From NCBI RefSeq assembly GCF_040939455.1, contig NC_134116.1, forward strand, positions 45,213,400 to 45,277,399: a stretch of DNA of 64,000 bases. The letters are read 5' to 3'. The stretch is from Microcebus murinus (taxonomy: Eukaryota > Chordata > Mammalia > Primates > Cheirogaleidae). A program made the position numbers and the translations under genes. Positions 1 through 11,096 of this stretch are shown here, one piece after another; the stretch's first letter is position 1; every line of letters begins with the position of its first letter. A model generated the notes under the pieces. That model saw only the letters and a program-made list of their open reading frames with translations, was not told where the DNA came from and searched no databases.

Positions 1-113
1 CAGAATGAAAATTTCAAAAGAACTGTCTGATCTTGAATATTTCAGCCTTAGTAACCTGTCCTGCTGCCCATATCAATCTTCACCCCAAAGAGACTCTTCA
101 TGACAGGACAAAC
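1..113. repeat. Left arm of long inverted repeat (cut by window edge)
   Basis: This segment is the reverse complement of 804-918. The outer 74 bases differ at only two positions (23 and 73 by eye). The inner part is about 85% matched and has a 3-base indel near position 78. Because the match begins at base 1, the arm may continue outside the window. I do not recognise the family. The arms are separated by about 690 bp of AT-rich sequence. Confidence 0.85.
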
Positions 114-803
114 ACACTTGAATTGTATGCATGGAAATCAATCTAGTTGATATTACTTAGTTAACATTTTATATTATTAGCTAAAATGTGACATTTAAAG
201 CTACATTTTTTTTGTTTTAAAGTTAAGAAGGCTATTTGTATTAAAAAAGAGATTCATTACAAAAATACAGTACATTTATTCAACATGTGTTTTGTACAAG
301 GCATATGGTAGCTTAGCTTTGCCGAAGACTATAATATTTGGAGAGGTATTTTTGAAAGATTCATATTAATTCCATATTATCCCCTTGGACTACTAAAATT
401 TCATTAGGATTTTTTTCTAATAGATATATCATTTGTGATAAGATCAGAAATAAAAGAAGAGAGTGTTTTTGCTACAAAATTCATAAAGACTAGAGCTTGG
501 AAAAGCCTAATAAGTCTTGGATGCTCTAGTTTTCACAAGCTGTTATAATTTTGAATTATATATTTATGGGCCTTTCTATGTTCTTTTATTCTACCCCTTT
601 TCTGTTAAATACTCAGTACAATAGCATGTGCTTTTTTCATGGGTGTTATGTATTACCCTTTGCAAAATATTCTTAAGGGAACAAACTGGAAACAATATGT
701 GTCTCTAAATGTAAATGTATGAAAATTTTTGTATTGTTTTATTTTCAATAAGATTTAATTATAACAATGTTTAATGAAAATCTATTTTGTTCTCAGATAC
801 TAT
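114..803. other. AT-rich spacer between inverted-repeat arms
   Basis: This is non-coding AT-rich sequence with short A and T runs. I see no recognisable repeat family or reading frame. It would form the loop if the two arms paired. Confidence 0.5.
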
Positions 804-918
804 TTTGTCTTGCCATGAGGCATCTCCTTGGGGTGAAGATTATTGGTATGGGCAGCAGGACAGGTTACTAAGGCTGAAATATTCAAGATCAGACAATTCT
901 TTTGAAATTTTCATTCTG
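804..918. repeat. Right arm of long inverted repeat
   Basis: Read on the minus strand from 918 this matches the window start, beginning CAGAATGAAAATTTC and running through CCTGTCCTGCTGCCCATA, then on with small differences to about 804. A 60-codon open frame overlaps it, but it shows no similarity to a known protein and is treated as chance. Confidence 0.85.
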
Positions 919-1019
919 TACATTTCTGTCATGTACACCATGACACATACAAAAGAATGTCAGGATTGACACAAATATCAACCTGTTATATGAGAAATGA
1001 GGAATAAAGGCCAATTAAT

Positions 1020-1076
1020 AAGAGAGTGGATGAAAATAAATATATTATATTCACTGAATGGAATATTTTATAATAG
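1020..1076 (+). mobile_element. Old LINE-1 (L1M-like) fragment
   Basis: The text around GAATGGAATATTTTATAATAG resembles the 3' part of old mammalian LINE-1 elements. It leads straight into the duplicated block at 1077. Subfamily not resolved. Confidence 0.4.
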
Positions 1077-1161
1077 CCCACATACAACAATACTCAAAAG
1101 CATGGCTGCATTTTAACAACATAATATTCAGGCAAAAAAAATGGTTCAACAGACCTCATAG
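1077..1161. repeat. Duplicated block, copy A (one minisatellite unit)
   Basis: The first 42 bases (1077-1118) are identical to 1326-1367. The block then has a single ATATTCAGGCAAAAA-type unit and ends ATGGTTCAACAGACCTCATAG, which matches the far end of copy B. Copy A therefore looks like the unexpanded form of the same sequence. Confidence 0.85.
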
Positions 1162-1169
1162 TTATTTAT

Positions 1170-1325
1170 TTTTAAAATACTTCAAACACCCAATAAAAAT
1201 GGGCTAATGACATGCTCAGGCATCCCACAAAAAAAGGAAATAGATATAGTCGATAAAAATAGAAAAAGAAATCATTAGTGATCAGGTTAATGAAAATTAG
1301 GGCTACAATTTGATGCTATTTTCAA
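1170..1325 (+). mobile_element. Old LINE-1 ORF2 3'-region remnant
   Basis: CAATAAAAATGGGCTAATGA, then GACATGCTCAGGCATCCCAC and a decayed ATTAGTGATCAGG...GCTATTTTCA segment, follow the order of the LINE-1 ORF2 3' region. Frameshifts and short indels show an inactive relic. It separates the two duplicated blocks. Confidence 0.5.
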
Positions 1326-1546
1326 CCCACATACAACAATACTCAAAAGCATGGCTGCATTTTAACAGACAAATATTCGGACAAAAATAATATTCAGACA
1401 AAAATATTCAGACAAAAAATATTCAGACAAAAAATTCTGACAAAATATTCAGACAAAAAATTCAGACAAAAAAAATTTGGTTAATATTTTTTCAGACAAA
1501 AAAAATATTCAGACAAAAAAAAAACATGGTTCAACTGACCGCATAG
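1326..1546. repeat. Duplicated block, copy B (expanded)
   Basis: This has the same left end as copy A (42 identical bases) and a closely matching right end (ATGGTTCAACTGACCGCATAG). Between them it holds the expanded minisatellite listed separately. The length difference from copy A is almost wholly the repeat expansion. Confidence 0.85.
1370..1528. repeat. Minisatellite, unit about ATATTCAGACAAAAA
   Basis: About nine imperfect units of 11-20 bp share TTCAGACAAAAA. Variation lies mostly in the length of the A run. One unit is interrupted by TTTGGTTAATATTTT. Copy A has one unit, so the expansion happened after or during the duplication. Confidence 0.85.
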
Positions 1547-1644
1547 GACATGGTTATATTTTATAAAGTTAAAAGAAAAGCTAACCATAAAAATATATGA
1601 ATACATATTAATAAAATAAAAGTATATAAAAAAGTAAGCTAATA

Positions 1645-2215
1645 ATATTGTGGGGTAAGGAAAATGCCTTCTTTTTATCCTTCTAGTTTGTTTGGCTAAG
1701 CTATGAATGAAGTCGACATAAAACAGATTAACAGGAGAAAAACAATTTTAACGATGTACGTATGCACACAAGTCCCACAAAAAATAAGATACTCAAAGCA
1801 ATGACAGATAATCAAAACTCAAATAGTATGATGTGCTACAGAGATGGGTGCTTGGAGCTTCTGGGGTGAGGGTTAAGACAATTATGGGAGGATGAGTGAA
1901 AGTAAGGAATAGTGATTAAGGGTTGCTTTGTTATGCAGATAAAAGTCTCTCTGATGATAATTGTGACAGAGCAGCTCTCTTTCTGATACAGATAACTTTA
2001 CTAATAAGTATCTCCTTTATAAATGTAAACTTTTTTACATAAGGTCGAGGAAGCTTTCCAGAGCTACCCCAGTGTCTGCAGTTTCTCAAAATAACCAGCT
2101 TGAAATAATCAATATGCCAGAGACGTATACTTTGGGGTGGCATATTCTGCGGTCCTGCAGTCATATTTTGGAATAGTGTGTCCTGAGCCACAAGCAGAAT
2201 AATCAACTCAGAATT
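1645..2215 (-). mobile_element. LTR/ERV-like remnant, family not recognised
   Basis: Stretches such as GACATAAAACAGATTAACAG near 1716 and TTTGGGGTGGCATATTCTG near 2130 resemble the antisense strand of mammalian endogenous-retroviral LTRs. I cannot name the family or find both termini. No viral reading frame survives. Orientation is tentative. Confidence 0.35.
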
Positions 2216-2266
2216 TAGGCTGGTTATCTTGAATTGGAATGTTAGGGAGAAGAGATACAGTAAAAT

Positions 2267-2307
2267 TGCATGCACACACATGTGCACGCGCCCGCACACA
2301 CACACAA
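2267..2307. repeat. Alternating purine-pyrimidine CA/CG tract
   Basis: TGCATGCACACACATGTGCA, then CGCGCCCGC and a CA run, form about 40 bp of nearly strict alternation, a composition able to adopt Z-DNA. Three short overlapping open frames here come from the simple repeat. Confidence 0.75.
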
Positions 2308-2584
2308 AGGCTAGATTGGCAGATGGGCCTTAAATTTATGCCAAAAATGGGTTTCTTAACACTGAATGATAAAATTACATTACATTCTGCCACAAACAGC
2401 TGCACAACCTCAAACCTCCCCAAGTGAGGTTGTACATCTACCAAATGTAGAGCATGGAAGAGTAAACACAGCACAAAGAGTGTATTCCATGGGCAGCTGG
2501 CTTAAGTAAAAAGGACAGAATGGGAGCCATGGAACTTTCTGTGGGTGGTTGCTTGAGAGCTAAATAAGGTGAAGTACAAAATAT

Positions 2585-2632
2585 AATTGGCGTAGTGCCT
2601 GTCACAAATAATCATTCAATATAAGCCTCTCA
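2585..2632 (+). mobile_element. MIR-like SINE 3' end fragment
   Basis: GTAGTGCCTGTCACAAATAA followed by TCATTCAATATAAG resembles the MIR 3' region (consensus sense CCTGGCACATAGTAGGCACT). Short and diverged. Confidence 0.4.
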
Positions 2633-2639
2633 ATCTCTG

Positions 2640-5011
2640 TGGGGAGAACTAAAAGATGAAGCAAGAAACTGAAAGTATTTATGGAAAATTGCACCTTATA
2701 GAAACTGGAGAGCATTTTATATCTTTATGCTAAATGTGATCTCTAAATTTTTCATATTTTAAAATTAAGGAGGTAGTTTCACTAAAAGAAGAAATATTAG
2801 AAAAAAATATAGAGCATTTATTGAACACATATTTGGTGCAAGACATACAGTGGTTCAGTTGTGAAAAGTATTGCTTTGAACTATTCTTAAATTATTCATC
2901 ATAGCTGTTACCACCATATTCCTTACGCAAAATATACATTCAAGAAATTGCTTAATACTTCTCAAAGTCATTTAATAATCATTTCACTAGATTCTCACAA
3001 TAATGCTAAAATATAGACATAGAATCATTATAATCCAAATCTGCCATTGAGAAATATAAATTGCTAAATTTTCAAGAGGTAGATCCAGGTTAATGCAGTT
3101 TGCATTCAGGAACGGCAGGGACTGAAAGACAATTCATTAGTCTTTTTTAGACAATTCACAAGTCACATTTTTACTTTGTTTCAAGTAGGCTTTCTGGCTC
3201 ACATTGGTGCCATTCAAAGAAACAAATATCTACCGTCTCATTTCTCTCCTCCCCCTGCCCACACATACTTAATTGCTTGAGGTCTTGTCATATTTTTATA
3301 TTGAGAGTTAGAAAATTATACCCAAGAAATACTATTTTTTAAATATAAAGCAAAAGTACACATGTCCTTTAAATATAGAGATCTATATCAATCTCTAGGG
3401 GACTCCAGAGAAAGCTAAACTCACGAGTATACAATTTCAAAAAGAATTTTAAGACCTTAGAGTAATTTTGTTTGAGTCTAATGGAGATAATTTTCATGTA
3501 ATTTCAAAACTTCTAAGTTGAGTAAACCAAAAATGTTTAAGAACTAGAATTACCACTAGAGATATTATCTGGGAATAGTGAAGTAGAGAAATACCAGTTC
3601 TCTATGATTTTCATAGTCCTTGGTTATCTGTCTAGAAAATTGGGGTGGAAAATCCAAATAATGTTTAGTAATCTTCTTCCATCATTCCATTTCAAATAGA
3701 CAACTATGGCTATGACCAATATATGTTCTACAATTAATTCCATGAGGACACAGTGGGGGAAAGGCGGTAGGTAAATGATAGAGTGCATTATTAGAAGGAG
3801 CAAAAAACCCCCACACATTTTAATATTACAGACCATCTATAATATAAAGGTAATTACCTGACTTATTCTGCTTAGTTTTCATGTTTTGCAAATGCATTAT
3901 GATGACATGTTGTGATAACCACTTTTAATATAAATAAGCATGAGGCAATAATTTTTAAACTAGTGCAATGCTTAAAGGAAATGAGTCATGATATGCTTCC
4001 CAAACTATCAAATAGGGTTAATTAAAACTTCAGGTTTTTTGTTTCTTCTATTGTAAACTTCATATAATAACAGGAGTGATATATCGATGCCCATGCAAGG
4101 AAGGCTGTGAGGTTACAAGCACCTCTCTGTTCTCCAAGTTTGCTTTCCCAACACTGTTAATCCAGAACCTTGCTGACCTGTTTTTCTATGGGGATTCAGA
4201 CACTTGGCTCAAGCTACTTGGATTAAATCAGAAAAACAATTCCATCATTTAAATTAAGAAACTCAGGTTTCTTATTAGATCTTTCCTAGCATTGTTTTCA
4301 GCTCAGAAATCATGTCATACAGAATGATTAAACATACCTACTGAAAGGATAAAAATGATTTTAGACAAGCTTCAGTAAGGCATGTCCAGATCAGCTAAAG
4401 AACAGGAGACAGCCCAGGTTCTCTGACACGTTTTGATCTCAGGCTTGGTAGCTGATGTTCTTATTTCATTTCTTCATCCTTCTCACATAAGCTAGAAATG
4501 TTCCTTTGGTTACATAAATCAGATAGGCAGAACACACAGTGTAGACTTAAAATATGGACATATATTGAATTCTGTTAAAGAACCAATTACTGCTTGCCAA
4601 TGACCAGTAAATTCACTCGATATTTCAAAAAAGATTGTTGCAATAGTTCGTCATCCCAGAATGATGAAATAAAATGAAAGATAAACTGGATTACATAAAT
4701 GTATCTAAAGAGCTTCATGCTCAGGCTATCTCAGCCTTATTTTTGGAGAATATTGAAAGACAGGTTTATTGAGTAAATATCAGAGACACTATCCATTTGA
4801 AGCAGAAAAGCTTCATGCATGTGCAAAGATTGACAGAAGTGCTACACCAGTACCTCACATTCATTGAAATTTGCCCAACTCATTGAATTAGGCATTGGTA
4901 GTGAGATTAATGCATTAAAAATATGATGTAATTCCATGGAATATATAATATGCTGTAACATAATGCCAATAATCCATATACTAAGTATACTCACCCATGT
5001 CTTAAACCACG
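2640..5011. other. AT-rich sequence, no gene recognised
   Basis: No recognisable repeat, exon or RNA gene was found. It contains A/T runs and a few short open frames (for example 70 codons at 3624-3836, minus) without protein-like features. Some stretches, such as 4080-4520, are of ordinary complexity and may be unique DNA. Confidence 0.5.
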
Positions 5012-5023
5012 ATTTTGTATATT
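5012..5023. repeat. Possible target-site duplication, left copy
   Basis: ATTTTGTATATT recurs at 5192-5203, exactly abutting the 5' end of the Alu-like monomer. The left copy is separated from the A-tail by about 24 bp. Confidence 0.45.
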
Positions 5024-5048
5024 AACTCAAGTGCCTACCCAGGCACTT

Positions 5049-5191
5049 TAAAAAAAAAAATTTTTATTGTTTTTAGAGGCAGGGTTTCCCTATATTGTCC
5101 AGACTGCCTCAAACTCCTAAGCTCAACGGATCTTCCCACTTCAGCCTCTCGAGTAGCTGGGATTACACTGTGTGCCAACACACCCAGCGCT
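5049..5191 (-). mobile_element. Alu-like monomer SINE (FLAM/FRAM type), antisense
   Basis: Read on the minus strand it starts GCGCTGGGTGTGTTGGCACA and continues with GTAATCCCAGCTACTCGAGA and GAGTTTGAGGCAGTCTGG, ending in an A/T-mixed tail. Only one arm of the dimeric Alu is present. 7SL-derived monomers of this kind are known as old primate SINEs. Divergence suggests an old insertion. An open frame across it is incidental. Confidence 0.7.
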
Positions 5192-5203
5192 ATTTTGTAT
5201 ATT
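5192..5203. repeat. Possible target-site duplication, right copy
   Basis: ATTTTGTATATT abuts the 5' end of the Alu-like monomer and matches 5012-5023. Confidence 0.45.
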
Positions 5204-6940
5204 GAAATGCCAAAACTTGTTTTCACCATCTCTCCTTAAAAACAGAAAATCCCTTTTATCAGAATATGTCTTGAAAAATCACTTAATAAGGCAAGCTGTT
5301 GTAAAGATACATTTTCCCAAAAGAGAACTGTTATAAAGAGTGTGTTATTGACCAAAGAGATAGAATAAAATATATCAGAGATGAATACAAACACTATATC
5401 ATAAGGAATAGATACAACGTCAATAAACTTTATTATAATTTGGAATAGAAAAACTATGTTCCAAGGTACTAACATGTTTTTAAGGATCCCCCAAACCTTA
5501 TATTATCATATGAATGAACTCAAAAATAGTGTGATAAAGGTATACTGCCTCTAAAGTTTAGATTTTAACAGTCTATATTGCAGCAAAATTATATATGATA
5601 CATATACATATATCCAACTTCTAGACACATGGTCCATTATAGATAATAACTTTCATACTGATTTTAAAATGTTTTTTTCATTCAAACCCAGTATCTACCA
5701 TTCATATTTTTTCTGTTAGTTCAAATACAGATTACATATTTTTTATATATGAAATGTGTCTTGATTATCTATATAAAAATGAGAGATCTGGATATAGTTT
5801 TAAGCATAAGTTCTTCAATTAGTTGCTTCTGTAATCCTCCATTTATTTTAGTGAGAGTGATTTTATGAGGATTCTGATAACCAAAATTTCTTAACCTATA
5901 AAATTACATTAATTAGAAATAAATTCTACTTTAATTAAAATATTGGCATTCTAAATTATTTTTGCAAAGTAAATTTCTTCCATAAAAATCTATGGCAGCC
6001 ATTCTAAATGATTTTAATTTACATAACAAAAAGTATCCGAATATTTACTAATTTTCCTTTTCTTTAAATGAATTTGTGACATAATTATTGCAAAATCAGT
6101 CCGTTAATTTTGTTAGTTGTCTTTGAAAATGTAGGACCTTTTTGAAAAAACTGGATATTTTCTCCTCTTTCACTACTTAATGGAACATTAGTGGGTTGTT
6201 AATTGGATGAAATTCAATCAAGATGGTAACTGCCTTTCTAATGAATCTATTTTTATTTTGAGTATGATATTACTTCAAATAATTCCAGATTGATTCAAGG
6301 ACATATGTTACTACCAAGAAGCAAAAATATGTTAAAATATTTCTGATTGATTCCTTGGATGGTATGACAACATATATCATATACAAATGATATTCCAAAT
6401 ATACATTCCAAATATTTTAAAATATTTTATAATTTTGATGAAAAATTGTGGTACAGAATTTAAAGAATAAATTAAATAAAATAATATCGGTAGTACAATA
6501 TTAATTGAATGCCCAAAGTCAGGCAATGTTTTAAATACTTTAAACATGTTTATGCAAATATAACTTTTTAATGTAAGTGTATCATTAGCTACATTTTATC
6601 AATAAAGAAATTAAGACAGACAAATTTAATAACAAACCTGGGAGTCTCTAAACCCAAGCATCAAGACTTATTGATATCTATAGGGCAAAGTACAAGTAAT
6701 GTCTTCTCTGAATTCATGTCTCAGGATCCACTACCTGTATAATACTATTTGAAGAACTAAGCAAAGCAATGTTCTCATTTCAGTATTTCCTTCTTTGAAG
6801 TTCATGCATATATTATTTGTTTTCTTTTATGATTCATACATTTGGTGCTACAATGCTTTTCTTCTGTTTTCTTTTTGACATTTTGTAGTTTATATTTTAT
6901 TTCTAAGTCCATAATACATTGATTTTGGCATAAAATATGG
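5204..6940. other. AT-rich sequence, no gene recognised
   Basis: Very AT-rich non-coding DNA without a clear repeat family or exon. A 79-codon minus-strand frame (5236-5475) is rich in F, I and V, as expected of random AT-rich translation. Confidence 0.5.
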
Positions 6941-6944
6941 AATA

Positions 6945-8190
6945 AAGATGAGGTTCTTCTATGCAAATTAATATTTGTTGAGAAAATAGCTTTTATTTTC
7001 TACTGAATTTTCTTTATATCTTTGTGGAAAAGTAGCTGTTCATATGTATGTGGGTCTATTTCTGGGATCTGTATTTTGTTCCATTGGTCTATCTTTTTAT
7101 CTTTATGTCAATCTCAAGGTTTGATTGGTTGTGGCTTTACAATACATTGTAAAATCAGATATTTTAACCTTTCAACTTTTTTTTTTGAAGTTGTTTTGGC
7201 TATTTGAAATCCTTTGCATGCAAATTATAGAATAATCTTGTCAATTTATACAAAAAAATCCTGATGGGATCTGCTAGGAATAGATTAAATCTATTGATCA
7301 ATTTAGGAAGAACTGACTTATTTAAAATAGTGAGTCATCCAAGCCATAAGCATGGCATATTTCTCCATTTATTTAGGTGTTCATTAATTCTCTCAGCAAT
7401 CTTTTATAGTTTTTAGTGTACAGATCTTACACATACCAAAATTATCCCTACATATTTAATTTTTATATTAGTTTCAACTGTAATGTTTCTAAATTAATTT
7501 TTATTTTTAAATTTCAGTGGTTAGTCGTTAACCAGCATATAGAATTACAATTGAATTTTGCCTATTTATCTTGTATCTTGCAACCTAAACTCACATCTTA
7601 TATCCTAAACTCATATGTTAGTTCTATTAATAGTAGCTTTTTGGTATATTTCATTGGATTTTCTAAGTAGACAATGATATTATTTATAAATATATACTAT
7701 ATGTGTGTGTAAATTATGAAATAGTTAAAAAAAACCGTGTGTGTGTGTGTGTGTATGTGTATATATAAGGTTAACTTTTTCATTACTGATTTGGATGTTT
7801 TAAATTACATTTTATTGCCTTGTTGTATTGGATAGAACTTCCAGTATCATGTTAAATGTAGTGACACTATACATCTTTGTCTTTTATTTGAACCTAAGGG
7901 GAAAGCATTTAGCTTTTCATAATTAAGTATAGTGTTAGTTATGGGTTTTTTTTACTAGATACTCTTCAACATGTTGAGAAATTTCTTCTCTATTCCTAAT
8001 TTACTGAGAGGTTTTATTAGGAATTTATGTTGGAATCTATATATATTTATGCATGTATATATTATATATACACATATTTTATATGTATATGTATTTATGT
8101 ATATGATACTTATAAATTTTATTAAAAAGTGATAAAATTGATTTAATAAAATATTTAACCAATCTTGTACTTACATTCATGGGCTAAATT
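6945..8190 (-). mobile_element. Old LINE-1 ORF2 fragment, antisense (part 1)
   Basis: GTGGGTCTATTTCTGGGATC, TTCCATTGGTCTATC, GTTGTTTTGGCTATTTG and GATCAATTTAGGAAGAACTG follow the order of antisense LINE-1 ORF2. Stops and indels interrupt every frame, so it is inactive. AT microsatellite tracts lie at about 7690-7765 and 8035-8110. The element resumes after the LTR at 8571. Confidence 0.75.
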
Positions 8191-8202
8191 ACATTTAGTC
8201 AC

Positions 8203-8570
8203 TGTAGTAGGGTTCTTCAGAGAAATAGAGCTAGTAGCACATCCCAATATGTTTAGAAAGAGCCTTATTTTAAGGATTGACTCACATCATTATGGAGGCT
8301 AGCAAGTTCCAGATATGCAGGGTGAATAAGAAATCTGGAGACCCAGTAGAGCTGATGTGTAGTTCGAGTCTGAAAGCTGGCAGGCTGAACCAGAAAGAGC
8401 TGATGTTTCACTCTGAGTCAGAGGAAGGAAAAAAGCTGATGTCCAGGTTTGAAGACTAGAAGGAATTCTCTCTGATTCAGGGGAGAGCCAGCCTTTTTGT
8501 TCCATTCAGGCCTTAATTAAATTGGGCCCGCTTACATTAAGGAGGTCAATCTGTTTTACTAAATCTACCA
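8203..8570 (-). mobile_element. MaLR/MLT1-like LTR, antisense, inserted in LINE-1
   Basis: It opens TGTAGTAGGGTTCTTCAGAG, then has GGATTGACTCACATCATTAT, GGAGGCTAGCAAGTTCCAGA, GAGCTGATGT repeats and a pyrimidine-rich end. This order matches a common mammalian LTR consensus that begins (antisense) with AGGGTTCTCCAGAGAAACAG. The far end appears truncated. It splits the LINE-1 and so is younger. No viral protein sequence is present. Confidence 0.55.
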
Positions 8571-8805
8571 ATTTAAATTTATTTTGAATATTTGGATTTA
8601 TGTTCCTGGGGAACATACAGACATTTGGTTGTCTTTTCTTGTCATTTCTCTTCCTGCTTTTGGTATCAGACTAATGCTAGACTTATAGATTAAGAAATAT
8701 CCTTCCCTTTCCCATTTCCTAGAAGAGTTTCTGTAGAATTTAAATTATCTGTTCCTGGAAAGTTTTAGAGAACTGTTGAATTTATGGACATCATGTTCTT
8801 TCTCT
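8571..8805 (-). mobile_element. Old LINE-1 fragment, antisense (part 2)
   Basis: CTTTTGGTATCAGACTAATG, CCTAGAAGAGTTTCTGTAGA and AGTTTTAGAGAACTGTTGAA continue the antisense ORF2 order left off at 8190. The LTR is therefore an insertion into one LINE-1. Confidence 0.65.
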
Positions 8806-8832
8806 TTTCTTTTTTTCTTTTCTTTTCTTTCT

Positions 8833-8912
8833 CCTTCCTTCCTTCCTTCCTTCCTTCCTTCCTTCCTTCCTTCCTTCCTTCCTTCCTTCCTTCCTTCCTT
8901 CCTTCCTTCCTT
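8833..8912. repeat. (TTCC)20 microsatellite / (GGAA)20 on minus strand
   Basis: Twenty uninterrupted CCTT units are followed by a degenerate TTTC/TTCTT tract to about 8960. Pure polypyrimidine on the plus strand, so able to form triplex DNA. It sits in the expanded A-tail of the adjoining antisense Alu. Confidence 0.95.
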
Positions 8913-8960
8913 CTTTCTTCCTTTCTTTCTTTCTTCTTTCTTTCTTCTTTCTTTCTTTCT

Positions 8961-9166
8961 CAGATAGGGTCTTGCTGTTGCCCAGGATCAGTGGTACAAT
9001 AATAGCTCACTATACCATCAAACTCTTGGGCTCAAGGGATTCTACTGTCTCAGCCTCCCAAGTAGCTAGGACTACAGGCATGTGGCACCATGCCTGGCTA
9101 AATTTTTTCTTTCTTTTTTTTTTTTTTTTTTGATAGAAGCATGATCTTGCTATGTTGCCCAGGGCT
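8961..9166 (-). mobile_element. Truncated Alu (AluJ-like), antisense
   Basis: Right-arm sequence in antisense (AGATAGGGTCTTGCTGTTGC, CTCAGCCTCCCAAGTAGCTA, GACTACAGGCATGTGGCACC) is followed by the middle A-rich linker (T run 9105-9132) and only the start of the antisense left arm (TCTTGCTATGTTGCCCAGGG), so the 5' end is missing. Several diagnostic positions are mutated, consistent with an old copy. Confidence 0.85.
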
Positions 9167-9169
9167 GAT

Positions 9170-10780
9170 ATTTTTATGACTCATTTTTATGTACATTGTT
9201 GGATTATCAACTATAACATTTTATTTTGCTATTTTTATTGGTGGGTTATGATTTTTAGTATATATCTATAATGTACTACATTCTGTCTCCCAGTAATCTT
9301 CTACCTATTAATATATAATATAGAAAATACACAGTAGTACATTTTCATATGATATATATTCTAAATGCTAATTTTATGGTCAGGAATTTTAAAAGTAAAA
9401 ATGTATTTTACTTTGAATTTGGGATAGGGTATTTACTGGTAAGTAAAGTATACTTTCTTTACATTTTGCCTTCAAGTATATGAACTATGGATGAAAAGAA
9501 CTTTTTTTCATTATCTGATCACTTTGTTTCCAAGAGCTTATGGATCCTGAAAAGTAAAGGAAATCAATGCATATTTTTTTTAGCAATTGTCACGGATTCT
9601 TTTGTTTTACAAGGAGTCTTATGTAGTATAGATTGCTCTAAGTAAATTTTTAATAACTCAAAGTGAAAATATGGGACAGCTTGAGGGGAAAAAAATCTTT
9701 GTGTCCAAATACAAGCAAAATCCATTATCTTAGAGTAGCTAATGCCTTATATGCTACTTGAATGAATAAATATCTTTTATATAAATATTTTTATATAGCT
9801 CAATATAAACAAATATACTGATATGTGATTCTGAAATTAATTGAATATTTTTTGAGTAATTGTATATTGAGTAATTTTATAACTCTATTGCAATTACTTT
9901 ACCTGTGATGTGTGTGCATGTACAATTTCAATTGAAGTGATTTTCATATGTGAAATTTGCAATTAGATAGACACACCCAAAATATATACATATCACTCAA
10001 AAGGAAAGTGTGATTCTATTAATAAAGTAATTTTTTGTCCTTTCTTGACTCTTTCAATAAAGTTATGATGATGGGGCTTAAGGTGAAAAAGAGAAGGAAA
10101 AAAGATGAGAAGCAAAAAGAAAATAAGTTTCATTTTCCTTTGTTTTTAAAGGATAACAACATAGACAGTGGTACATGCATGAAGATAGGAATTACTGAAG
10201 AGAGTATTGCAAACTCTAAACAACCATCACATGTAAAATGGCTTTTTGATCTATGACTGCTGCAGTTGTTTATAGGGTTTGCCACAGTATATTTCTTGTG
10301 CCTCAATTAAGTCAAGATCTTTCATTCTGAAAGAGCCATGGTAATAGCTTCATAAAAGTCCATAACTAAAACACTACAGCTAAATTAATGGATTATTGCA
10401 TCTTGCAAACTTCACTGTATTCTAATTCTATGGCTTTGTAAAATATCAATTTTTAATTTATTCTGGTTTTTAGTATTAATTAAATTATTTTATTTAACTC
10501 AACTTTGCAACTATGATTATTTTAAGTTAAAGAAGCCCTGTTGATACTTTCCTCTTTTATTTTTTCTAATGGTAACTAATTACATCTCTGTGGTACTAGA
10601 GGTCCTCTAGTCTAACCATCAACTATCTCTGAGAGATAAGGGTTGAGCTTCTTTAGTTTGGAAGACTGAACTATCTGCCACTTATGGAGATTGCTAAAAT
10701 TTATTCTGAACCATAGGAAATGAGCCATACTTTTAGAGCACTGGAAAACATGCCATACACAATATTGCTCCATCTTAATG
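9170..10780. other. AT-rich sequence, no gene recognised
   Basis: The first ~150 bp could still be decayed LINE-1. The rest shows no recognised element. A 73-codon plus-strand frame at 10035-10256 is lysine-rich because the DNA is A-rich. No flanking splice signals convinced me. Confidence 0.45.
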
Positions 10781-10784
10781 ATTA

Positions 10785-10890
10785 TTAACTTACATACTTT
10801 TTGAATACATATCTAGCTAGGCATAAAGCAGTGAATTAGCAATACATTCCCTGCCCTCGTGTTGCTTGAAGACAGATTGGGAAGATAGGC
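10785..10890 (-). mobile_element. L2 LINE 3'-end fragment, antisense (part 1)
   Basis: ATCTAGCTAGGCATAAAGCA, GCAATACATTCCCTGCCCTC and GTGTTGCTTGAAGACAG match the antisense L2 pattern (gcactgtgctaggcact...ccctgccctcatggagcttac). After 10996 the sequence continues in the same style to about 11060, suggesting the LINE-1 at 10891 landed inside it. Confidence 0.45.
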
Positions 10891-10995
10891 ACTTGAAGCT
10901 CTTACTCGAGGGGGAGGAGGGGTATGGGCAATATATGTAACCTTAACACTTGTACCCCCATAATATGCTAAAATTAAAAAATAAATTAAAAAAAA
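10891..10995 (+). mobile_element. Very short LINE-1 3' end, strepsirrhine type
   Basis: ACTTGAAGCTCTTACTCGAG, GGGGAGGAGGGGTATGGGCA, ATATATGTAACCTTAACAC and CCCCCATAATATGCT, then an A-rich tail, match the L1 3' ends at 15784 and 22862. Only about 105 bp survive, so the insertion was severely 5' truncated. I could not find a convincing target-site duplication. Confidence 0.8.
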
Positions 10996-11096
10996 GAATA
11001 AAGAAGCAAATATGTAACTTTAAATAGTGATATACATTATACAGAAAGGAAAGGGTGATCTCAATTTTCTATTCTACATGTAACAACTTCAGATAA

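Noticed and set aside
1368..1530. Array resembling a CRISPR array
   Set aside because: Units are 11-20 bp, back to back, without unique spacers, in mammalian DNA. It is a minisatellite.
8776..9002. Overlapping frames translating to FLPSFLPS repeats
   Set aside because: Pure translation of the (TTCC)n microsatellite.
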